NCBI GenBank assembly: GCA_950295325.1
Contig: OX485804.1
Coordinates: 39,866,001 to 39,930,000, forward strand
Origin: Polytrichum commune
Taxonomy: Eukaryota > Streptophyta > Polytrichopsida > Polytrichales > Polytrichaceae
DNA length: 64,000 nt
Reading direction: 5' to 3'
The position numbers and the translations under genes were made by a program. Shown here piece by piece: positions 37,530-47,661 of the stretch. The notes under the pieces were generated by a model. It worked only from the letters and a program-made list of their open reading frames with translations. It was not told the DNA's origin and ran no database searches. Position 1 is the first letter of the stretch. Each line of letters starts with the position of its first letter.

Positions 37530-40160
37530 GTTTCCTAGCTACTAGACCTGCACTCTTGCAAATTCCAATCTATCAATCACTCAAAGGCCTGAGTACCCAA
37601 GTGGAAAATTGGTCGCCCGCAAGCTTCAGCAGCAATGGGCTGGCACTGTGATCGACTCAACTTATAGTGTACTCCCACCCACACCTGTGATTCTAGTTGA
37701 AATGCTCCATCAAGATAACTCCGGGTACAGATGGTGCCAAAGTGACAATATTCGTAGTAATGTTGATTGTTTGATGGTGCCACGGGGAGAGAAGGAATTA
37801 TTGCATACAAGTGTGCCCTTCATTCATTCATCCAACATAAAGGCCTTGAAATAGTATGCGTCCCGGGTGTTGCTATTTTTAGATCGTTAGACACTGGAAT
37901 TGGTTTGAAATGTGAATGAGCAATTCAATCATATGAAAATCACCGTCAGTATATAATAGCAAACATGGGATTCCCATCTACTGCTTAATTATGCCAGCTG
38001 CTGAACCGATAAAGACATCCACCTCAGACAATTAATATTACTGTTGCTATGAATATTGTCACTTGTGGCATGGAGAGAGGGAATTATCGCTACCAAACAT
38101 ACCTCTCATCCACCTAACGTACATTCATGGTTTGACGTACACTGATGAGAAGTCACTAAGTGTTCCGAGGTGGTGTGTGAGGTGATGGGTAGCTGCAAGA
38201 ATTTACACATTTGTTCCATCAGTGTGGAGCACATTTAATTGCCGAAATAGTCTCGGTATTGGAAGCTTGTGACTGGATCAGTGATGAAAGTGTTATTTGT
38301 GAGTATGCTGCTGGCTGCAATATTTAATTCCAATCAATGGCAGTTGTTTAGAAATGTCGGTCCATATGAAACCTAACATTACTTAGTTGCAGGCCGCTGC
38401 ACCGTAGGGCCGAGAGTTTTCCAGACATAATTTCCCTTATATTATGGGCCTCCCTTACAAAATGAACCATGTTCAGTCTACTCAACCTGACTACAATTCA
38501 TTTTCTGCTTTTGAACCAATAGCTTGCCAATTACCTCTAGGTTTGGCTTCCTCGTACTATAATGCAAATATAAATATGAATATTGTGAACAATGTCAGTG
38601 GGAACGGGTAGTAGACGTTGTTGAGGACTCCACGTAGAGCTCACCACATGTTGGATAGGTTTGTGCTAGGAATAAATGGGCCTTGTCGGGCTCTCACTAT
38701 GAGATCCCCTTTTGGAAAAGGAGTAACACAATGAGATTGAGTAATGTTATGAACCATCATGAATCACGCCCTCATTTGACATGGTGAATTTGTAACGAAG
38801 AAATCCAATCACTCACTTCAGTTTCTAGCCATCAAACAATCTTCCATCAATCCATCAATCATTTGTTTCACTTTCTTCATGAAATACACAGTCAATGGAA
38901 ACAAATCATCCGATACAAGAACCTCTTCAACAATTGCAAGAGTTTTGAGATAGCATGCATGTACAACTTATGGGGACTTGCACAATTGCTAAAGCAACAT
39001 CCGAATCTAGTGTTTGCACCTCACCTAGAGCAAAGGGATAAAATCATTCATGCATTTTTATAATTAGAGCATCAAGTCAAAGAAACGTATACCCACCCTG
39101 AAAAAATGGATAATGAAGTGTACTTTGTATATGATCCAACTTGGGGTTTGTGGCATCTATGTAAACTCATCTTTCGTGGATGAAGGGGCTCTAATAAAAA
39201 CAAGTCTCTCAAAAGGTCAAGGATTATTCCCCATTTGATTCATTTTAACTAAGATCCCACGAGACTAATGTGAGATCTTTGATATCATTATCAAAGTCGC
39301 ATAATCTAAAATGATCATTTGTTTTATATATATAGATATAATTTGCCACATGTTCACCTTCCTAATGGATGAGTTCGCATATGAAATAATGGCCAACAGA
39401 TTACCATTTGGAAATTTGAAATGGCAACCACATGCAATCACCATTCATATTTTCCAAAATATACAGTAGGCATTTCACTGCATAGTTTATGATTGTCAGA
39501 GCCATAGTGTGTGTGAAATTATTGCATACTTATTTCATGAGCATGAAGTTTGGAATATTAAGTAGAGGTTTGATTGTGAGGTTTACGCTTCCATGGCAAT
39601 TCGAGTGTAGAAGAATACAAATTCTGGATTGCAATCCCTTTTTCCTTCAGATTCTGCATATAATTTGACCTAAATTAGGTCCAATTTCAAACCCTCTTGC
39701 TCTACCCATAACTAGGACACTACAGTGACCTCATAGGACGTGAGTGCCATTTACAAAACCTATCACAAAGCCACGAACTCCAAATGCTAGACTCTTCACT
39801 TCATTGTGTGAGGCATGCATAAAAACTTGTCCCTCATGTATAATTTGAAGTACAGCTTCAATCTAATGATGTTGACCCCAATCCTATATTTACATTTATA
39901 CAAATTTCCTGGCAATCATTAGAACAGCTGCCAAAGGATAAGTATCACTCACTTGTAATGACATGAATGCATATCAGTGACTCTTAAAAATCTACTAGAT
40001 TTCAAATACTATATTTTATCTACACAATGAAACTTGAGTCACTTGAGGGATTGTTGTTGGTACTGGGTCCCCCACTAAGACCCTAGTTTCGGGCCCTTTC
40101 CTGAGCCAGCTCCAATTACACGAGTAGTTGGATTCAACTATGCAAGCATATATCACTAGG
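37530..40160. other. intergenic region between CER3 and acetylornithine deacetylase
   Basis: Holds the CER3 promoter on its left side and the 3' flank of the deacetylase gene on its right. I see no further gene. Open frames at 37,609-37,854 and 38,863-39,063 have no domain or homologue that I know. A partial M3 end (GATTGAGTAATGTTATGAAC) lies near 38,733. Confidence 0.45.
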
Positions 40161-43100
40161 TCACTCTTCAAGCTGGGAAATTATGCTCGTCATGACCCGG
40201 AAACCCTGCTCCATGTCGGACAGCAAGCAGTACTCATTTTGTGCATGGTATGTTTTCATCAACCCTGTAATGCAAGAGTAATACAACATCAGTCAAGGAA
40301 TATTAATCAAGGAATGACTTCTGTTACATTCTATGCAGATTCCAATTGCTCAAATAGAACAGGACAACTCACTTTATAAACTCAACCTACTGAGGGACAC
40401 TTTCCTTGAGCTTCAGAACCTGTGACCATTGAAATCTAAAATCTCTCATTGGTGGAAAAGGACGGAACTGTTTCACTTCAATGTACACTAGAGCTTGAGG
40501 GCCTAAGGAACCAAGGAAGATTGAATGAATGACAAACCCACATGGAGTTGTACATGGCATGCAACTCAGTGTTTCATATGGTCTCCTGGATTTTGTGGAA
40601 GTTCACCTCAAAGAGGTGGGTCTAACAATAATGCCGGGAGACCAAGACATTTCAAGATCTCACAACCTCATGATTTAATATAACTTATTGTGTTAGAGGG
40701 GCCCCATGAATAGGATGGTAATAAAATAGAATTTGGTTGAGAGCCCGGTCACATATGTCTTCACATTACACTTGAAGGCCTGTGACCATTAAAATGTCAA
40801 TTCAAATTTCCATGGTGCGGCCTTGGGATGAGTTTCAAGTGCCCTCATGATTTCAGTCACAGCCCTTAGCCAGAGTAAAGTGGCCCTTAAACAGGTCTGC
40901 TGATTATAAGCTCTACATAACAAAAATTTACTTGTATGCCAAGGAGAGTACAAAGAGCACATACCATAACCAACTGTTTGTACATCAAAACCCTCATCCT
41001 GCAATCAACACCCACCACTCATCTTCAGAATCACAAAAGCGTCTGACCTCACACAAAAGCAACTCTTGTACATCAAGAAATAGAGAACTAGATACCAAGT
41101 TACAGATGTTGGTCTCAGCTGGAAGCTAGATCCCAAACTTCCAATTAAAGAACACTTGATGCAAAGTACTCCCAAACTTCTAGGTCCCAATAATTTGCCA
41201 CTCCCTCAATGTTTGCATCCTCCAGCTACGTTGAACTGAGTTTTTCTTTATGTTTTGTGCATCCTACCTGCAATTCCCGGATAAGAGGCAGAGAGCCAGT
41301 AATGGAGTATGGCTTCACAAATCCTACAATTTCTTGTGTAGAATTCCAAAGAGCAAGGTAGCCTGGCGAGTCCAGATTACAGGCCACCCCAGACATGAAT
41401 GCTTCATCGAACTCTAATGTCACCCTGGCAATCACACTAGTGTTAGAATAATCAATTTGAGCAAAGCAATAATAATGTGCAAAGATTTCTGTGATCTTTG
41501 TTTTTAAGGAAGATATAAACAGATTGCACTTGAGTTGCTGTGCAGACTCATTCTGAGAGCATGAAACAAACAGAATGACTATCATCATCACGAATGCATT
41601 TCTAGGAAGACAACAAATAACTCATGAATGCATTGCGTAACTTTGCATCTGGTGCAGTGATACCTTTATGTTACATAAATATGCATATATATATATCCAT
41701 CCTGTCGTTCAGGGACATGTGAAACCAAAAGCATGTCCACACAAAGGAGAATGTATAAATTCATCACTGACCTGCCTCGTATGCCTTCTTCAGGCACAAC
41801 ATACTTTGAAACAGGACCACGTGTATCTAGTTTATCTATATTGGCATTTATGTCTTCCACAATTGCCTTCAATGTCTTTGCCACCTCTGGTACACTGGAT
41901 TCAAAAATCAACACAATTTGACAGTTGTCATTACTCTGAATTTCATTACTCTCCAATTTTGGAAATATAACTATGTCTATGTCTACTAATTTGCCCTCAA
42001 CATTGATCCTCACTGAAATTAAATTCCTGTCTTCAAATTTTTTACACAATTCTCATTTTCCTATTTCCTTTCACTACTTGTAATACTTTCACAAGAAAGC
42101 CATTAAAGAACTCACTCAAAGTGCAGGTAAGCATAGGGAACCGGAGAGAGCTCATAAATAGTAAGATACAGCCAGGACATCCAATGTGGTCAATCCTTTG
42201 GTCAAAATCCTCCTAGAAAACTAACTAGTAGCTACAGCCCCAAATGTATGTCTCATTGTGGCCTCTCACAAATAAATTGCAAGAGTAGTATTCAATCACA
42301 TAGACAACGTCAATGAAGTCAAGTTGGATGAAGTGCTGAGTATGTGACTCACTCGTAAAAAGGTGTGATTCTGCAAAAGAAAACCCCATCAACCACATCA
42401 GTTAGCCATGAATCTCTTCGTCAACACCTGATAGTTTGTACTGAAAACCAGGAGCTCTTCTGTAAGGCTAGTATAACATAACTTAATGATACAGGTGGCT
42501 AGAAATACCAAGTGACTTCAATTCTAGGTATTAATGACTTCTGGAATTGGATGAACTTGCTATTCATTCATGATCAAAATGAGTCCTGGAATGCAAGTCG
42601 GTCAGGTAAATTGAGGCACCTGCAGTCACCGCAAATGGTGCATTCTCCTGGGATCTGGTTCACGCCGCCTCCTGGATCTGATGATAATTCAATATGATTA
42701 GCTCAAAGAAGAAATTCCAATAGAATATGGCAGCTGCCCAGTTATTCAATGAGCACATAAAATGGCAAATATGCAAGGCTACAATATGGCACTTTTTCAG
42801 TTGTTCTTTCCAAGTTTAAGACTACATATATCGTACATGTCCACTGGGTTGGTTTCATTGTAGATGGTGTTGCAAAGCCATATTTTTCCTCCATAGGGTG
42901 TGCTGGAAACTCGGTGTAGAACCGTTTCTGAATCTCCTTCAATGCTTCCATAGCCAACTCCAATGGATTCACAGTCTGCACCCTCTCAACCATGAGGTCA
43001 AGTTATCTCCAGCATAGAAAAAATATGCAATAATCAGATGATGATTCTAGGGCTCACTAGGATGCAGGAACATGCGATGTTCTGGGAAAATGTGGATATC

Positions 43101-45124
43101 GGGGACGTCAAGCACAGCAAACCTTGTGAGGTAGACCACTATGAAAGAGCTTGCCAGTAGCATGCAACTTCCAGCTCAGCATCCCACCAGTTCCAATACA
43201 AGGCTGCTTGTCAGCTGTGTCAACCCAAAACCTGCACGCCAACATGTGAACTTATCCAGAACCATGAACATGTGGGAGGAGCGCATCCTACATAAAAGTG
43301 ATTCATTATCCACAAACCCAGATTGAGGAGCACTTTACACTAGAGCTTGAGGGCATGTGACCATCGAAATCTAAAATCTCTCAACGAAGAACACTCTATA
43401 TTGGTTCATTGAAGATCAAACTCATGTTTGGCATGCCAAGAGGTGCTATAATGAGTTTGGCCCACAATGAACCGAAATAGGTTGCTCTTCATTCAATTCA
43501 AACACTGACTCTGAGCATGCACCACAAGTGGAAAATAATCATTGATACTGTACGCAGAATAATCATAGGGGACAAACTCCCAATGAATAGACCCATTGAG
43601 TTGAAGGATAACTCTAATGAATCCAGAAAATTACTGCATGCAAAGCACAGGACGAGTAAAGTACTCACAATGGCCCTGACTTTAGGTGGTCAAGAAGACC
43701 ATCCTTCACAAGGGCATCCACGCCAACACCTGCAACTGCAGAACTTTCCTCGTTCGCAATGAACACTGCCACAACTGTGGATTTAAGGGCAGGTCTTGTT
43801 TCTGCAAGATTGCGGAATAGCTCTGTGACCAAGGCAACATGCCCCAGACAATCTGTTGTGCCTCGGCCTCGCAGTTTGTCACCGTCTATGCTCATTGAAA
43901 ACGGATCAAATTCCTGAAGAATATGTGCACAAAACCTCCGTGAACCACTGAGCATTCACATTTGCTTCTAAAACATTTCAGATACATTCCAAGCGAGTCG
44001 GTTGTTCTAAGTTCTCAAATCATTAAAAATTGAGATAAATCTAACATACTTTGAAGATTGAGCTGCCAAATTTCTTGAGAGACCGTTGATTCCGTCCTCC
44101 TCTGATGTCGAGGAGAACCAGAACAAGACTATGCCTGCCGGCTCCCTAATCCTGGTGTCTCTCTTCGCCCATGTAATTGTAAGAAATTGCAAAGCAGTTT
44201 GCCTGATTCACCAAACCCCTATTTGACATTATTGTGTGTGAAATCCCCAATTCACCAAGCACACCCATTCCTCTGCTCCAAGCAAGCTTCAAAATGAACA
44301 TATTCCTTCCCTCTGAGCAAACCAAGCTTTGAGCTGGGCGGTGACGACATGCACGTGCATAGCTTCAAAAGAAGCATACAAATCCTAACCCTTGACTGGC
44401 CCCAATACTCACATCACATAATTACCTATCCTCTTCCAATCTATACACTCAATCGAAAAACCCACAGAAACAATTTCTACCCTTTGAACTTACCCAAGCT
44501 TTGTGACGACATCCATACGCATATCTTCCAAATGAGCATAGCAATCCTACCCCAAGATTGGCCCCAAAGCTCACACCACACGATTACCTATCCTCGCCCA
44601 TTTGCACTCAACCGAGAAATTCCTCACACAATCCATTCCTTTGAACTTACCCAACCTTTTTAAGATCCGCGGCAACACATCCATATGCACAGCTTTAATA
44701 ACAAGCCTACAAATCCTGACACCGCATGATCATCTATCAGCATCCAATTACACTCAAACCGAGAAACTCATTGCGTAAGCCACTTCTGTGAGCTTACCCA
44801 AGCTTTGGGATCGGCAGTAACGACATCCATATGCATCCCCACGAAGGACACGACCTTCCCAGGCTCCGAGCCCGGGTACTCCACCACCAAGTTGCCCCTG
44901 CCTTTCACGTAGCTCACATGCTGCAGCTTAAGAGGCCCCCCCTGCTCCACGCTGTGCGGCCGCAGGACCTCCAGCAGATGGCGCACCACCCGATCCTCCT
45001 GCGGCACGAGCTCCGGGGGATTGTTCTGCAAGTGCTCCGCCTCGCCGATCAGCTTCCCCAGCAGCAGAGTGAACGCCTCTTTGTCCATCTCCATCGCCTT
45101 CACCGCTCGCCCCATTGCTCCCAC
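40161..45124 (-). CDS. NAOD: acetylornithine deacetylase (plant M20 family), complete, 10 exons
   Basis: Exons: 45124-44798, 43913-43669, 43231-43123, 42975-42837, 42677-42620, 42370-42353, 41894-41772, 41424-41268, 40998-40965, 40264-40161, all GT..AG. The frame is 437 codons plus stop; the Arabidopsis At4g17830 product is about 440. It is expected to hydrolyse N-acetylornithine to ornithine and acetate, for arginine and polyamine supply. M20 metallopeptidase marks: GMHMDVV with H98 and D100, RGRGTTDCLGH with metal-bridging D130, ANEES with E164/E165, then FHSGLPHK, GFATPSTMKP, NQIPGECT, TRGPVSKYV, ACNLDSPG and ITGSLPLIRELQ. Exon 6 is only 18 nt (ITPFY plus split codons). A second ATG three codons downstream (45,115) is possible. 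Tourist MITE 40,394-40,886 sits in intron 9. Confidence 0.95.
40394..40886. mobile_element. Tourist-like MITE, diverged copy in NAOD intron 9
   Basis: Left end GGGACACTTTCCTTGAG, reversed right end GGGCCACTTTACTCTGG. In reverse orientation the interior follows H1/H2 (for example GAGAGCCCGGTCACATATG against CATATGTGACCGGGCCCTT). The 3 bp flanks are TGA and TTA, so it is probably old. It fills most of intron 9 (40,265-40,964). Confidence 0.6.
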
Positions 45125-45355
45125 CGATCGATCGCCTCAAACCCCAAGCTTGCCGCAACTGTAATCACCAACTCGCAGATTGCAATCCCTCGCTCTGTGA
45201 TACACATGCATTAACATGCTGGGAATACCTACCTCACCACGCCGCTCCTTCGTCTACTGCGTCTTCGTCTGCGTCATCGTCTTCGTCTGCGTCATCGTCT
45301 TCGTCGTCGTCTTCGTCTTTGGGCTGCTCGTTAGAAAAACACCAAATTCGGTAAT
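45125..45355 (-). promoter_or_regulatory. NAOD 5' leader/promoter with GAC/GAA-type repeats
   Basis: The stretch 45,246-45,324 consists of repeats based on CTTCGTCTGCGTCATCGT (GACGAAGACG-type in gene sense), an unusually GC-rich imperfect array just upstream of the start codon. It probably belongs to the 5' UTR or core promoter. No TATA box can be assigned confidently. Confidence 0.5.
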
Positions 45356-45847
45356 TTGAATTTGCGCAATTTTAGCATTGACTTTTTGGTAGAGAGTATC
45401 TTGCAAGGTTATTTATTCTTCTTGCCACGTGGACACAAACTAACTTGGAAAGAGTTTATTGAAGATTTCAAATCATCCAATACAAAGAAAGAATAGGTAC
45501 ACAACTACGGTAGTATGAGCATGATAAAAGCATTTAGGAGTCAAGGTTAATCACAAATGCATAGAGGGCATGTTTTGACCAATGCATGACTGGAATTTTT
45601 TTTTTTTCATACCATAGAGTATGAGTATTTTTTATTTTTTTTAATACCGCTCGGGTTTATATATCATGCAAGAATCTTCTTCATTATTATGTAATACTAA
45701 TATATGGTTTAGAATGCTATTGACCCAATTATTAAATAAGTATACAAAAATTCTCTCTCTGTAAGGTTCCCACCAAATTTTCAATGTTTGATTGATATTA
45801 CAATTTTGATATTGATTATTAACACCATGCATTCACCTTTAAGGTAA

Positions 45848-46075
45848 ACGTGCCTAATTTGGTTACTTGTCTTGATCGGACACCTATATATGAATGCTAT
45901 GTGGTTTGGTGTGATTCCAAGAACATATTCCAAATAGACATGTGTTGATAAGAGATTGAACTATATGCTCAAAAATACGGTAACCATTCTAGGTTCAATA
46001 ATCAACATGATTGGGGGAACCTATATGACCACTTAATAAGCACGAGAATCTTCATTTTAACAATGTATAAGATAT
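45848..46075. repeat. interspersed repeat family R1, partial
   Basis: Weak but ordered similarity to the R1/fold-back arms: ATAAGAGATTGAACTATATGC, GTAACCATTCTAGGTTCAAT and GATTGGGGGAACCTATATGAC. Confidence 0.4.
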
Positions 46076-46148
46076 CTAAATGAGCTCCAAGAATCATTTA
46101 GGAAAATGGCACGGCCTTCATTTGGGTTTGCTAACCATCTTACACTAA

Positions 46149-46430
46149 GGGCCAGTTTACACGAGTCCCAAGTCCTAATTTCCAAGTAACATGGATGTCT
46201 ACATGGCAACACTTTTGGGAGGTGAGATTTGGGACTTGTGTTATGAGTTGGGTTGAGCAAAAAGCTAGACCTAACTCTCAACACAAGTCCCACAATACTT
46301 TTGCATAAAATAATCAAGATATGGCTTTAATGATAATTGACCATATTTTAATGATTTCTTGAGGCTCAATAGTTGGAATTTACCTCCATGTTGGACTTGC
46401 TAACATGAGTGGGACTTGAGACTTAGGGTT
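46149..46430. mobile_element. fold-back element related to 17,519-17,880
   Basis: Central palindrome of AGAGTTAGGTCTAGC-type (GAGTTGGGTTGAGC / GCTAGACCTAACTC) flanked by GGGACTTGTGTT and AACACAAGTCCC. The left side starts TAA-GGGCCAGTTTACACGAG, the Tourist-like terminus style. No matching right terminus is present. Confidence 0.55.
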
Positions 46431-46431
46431 A

Positions 46432-47203
46432 GGGTTAGTTCCCATGTAGGCCGCTTGCCCACCACATTCTAGTGTGAATAAGGACAAACCCACCCAAATG
46501 TGAAGGGAATTTGGTGGGGTAGGGTTCATATGTGCCAACTACACTAAATATGATATTTAGTGTTGTATGGCATTTTATGTCCTTGTGGTAACTTTCTTAG
46601 TGACACCTTCTATGAATAAGTTTGCAAATACTATCATCCCAACTTACTTTTAGTTCCTCCAAATGCCAATTATTGAAACAAAGTTTGGTGTAATTTGCAT
46701 CCTAGAAAATATGTTATGAAATATTGGCACGGATGATTGAAATTTGGATGAAAAATCACTTAGTAAGTGACATTACTTGCAACACTATAAATCTATAATC
46801 CCCCAAAATTTTTTGCAAGGAATGACAAATACTCTTAGGTTAACATTTAGTGTTGGCAACACTACACCGCAGTTTAAAATTAGTATTGAGCAAGACAATT
46901 AAAATTGGTGACACTAAATATCATATTTTAGTGTAGCTACTCCCATCTTCTCAAATTTTGGCCCACTTACTAACCTCCTCCTTCTAAAATCGGTCTTCAA
47001 AACCTTTGGTGGCCGGCACTTGTAGGCTAAAAATTCTTCAGTGAGTGCATGGAAGTCTAACGACCGTGTCCATGGCCTTCCACATTTTAACAGACTGGCA
47101 TAATGTGATTGAATGGCAACTTGTGCTTAAGTACATGCGAACACCTCTGAACCCACTATTTTGTAGAATCTAGTGGGCGAGCAACCTACATGGAAACTCA
47201 ACC
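46432..47203. mobile_element. Tourist-like MITE, copy H4, with nested M2 element
   Basis: Left end GGGTTAGTTCCCATGTAGG and reversed right end GGTTGAGTTTCCATGTAGG, flanked by TTA on both sides (46,429-46,431 and 47,204-47,206). It is interrupted by the 396 bp M2 copy at 46,540-46,935, so its original size was about 376 bp. The run TTAGGGTTAGGG at its left border looks telomeric but is explained by the TTA site plus the element's GGGTTA end. Confidence 0.75.
46540..46935. mobile_element. TIR element, family M2, copy 4, nested in H4
   Basis: Starts TACACTAAATATGATATTTA and ends CATATTTTAGTGTA, with internal blocks as in 35,456-35,789. The nesting shows M2 was active after H4 inserted. Confidence 0.75.
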
Positions 47204-47661
47204 TTAGGACCCCATGTGAATTGGCCTAATAGGATGTTTAACATCCTAAGTAAAGTGGGCTTGTTGGAGAAGTAACTATTTAAGACCCATCCACCGTTTA
47301 AGGGTCCAACATTGGCTTTTACGACGCTTTCTTTACCTTGGTGGAAATTGGGGGAGCTCAAAGGGCCCCACATCCAGTACACGTGGCAATAGTCGTTAAC
47401 AATCTACAGAATCGCTTGATTTCGTATTTCAGAATCTACGAGATTAGGTCCCTTCGTCTCCGATTTCCCGCTCCTCTTGTTACGGGTCTCCGTTGTCGTC
47501 GTTTTTGTAGCTCTCAAAGAAGCTACTTCTGCACCAACATCCGTTTGGAGGACTTTGAACTCTGAAGCTTCGACAGGAGATGAAAAACAGGTGCTGAAAA
47601 AAGAGGAGAATTCCCAACACAGGCAAGTTAAGTTCAGCGAGGAAGGATCGATAGAGCAGCC
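47204..47661 (+). promoter_or_regulatory. promoter and 5' leader of cytochrome b5 reductase
   Basis: The only MITE-free stretch of the interval between NAOD and the reductase. The open frames across 47,338-47,671 are upstream of the homologous start, overlap it in other frames and encode nothing recognisable. They may include upstream ORFs of the transcript. Confidence 0.4.

Noticed and set aside
42821-42826. Alternative NAOD exon 4 donor giving KPTQWTCTIY
   Set aside because: Splicing from there leads to an immediate stop at either acceptor of exon 5. Donor ACAT/GTACGA with acceptor CAG/ATCCAGG restores TQWTYPGGGVNQ, as in the family.
44928-45214. Long GC-rich open frames on both strands over NAOD exon 1 (e.g. 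44,831-45,214 plus; 44,928-45,158 minus)
   Set aside because: They are shadows of the well-supported exon 1 of the deacetylase and contain no domain of their own.
46423-46438. Interstitial telomeric repeat (TTAGGGTTAGGGTTAG)
   Set aside because: Only about two and a half units, and the sequence is explained by a TTA target site next to the GGGTTAG terminus of a Tourist-like element.
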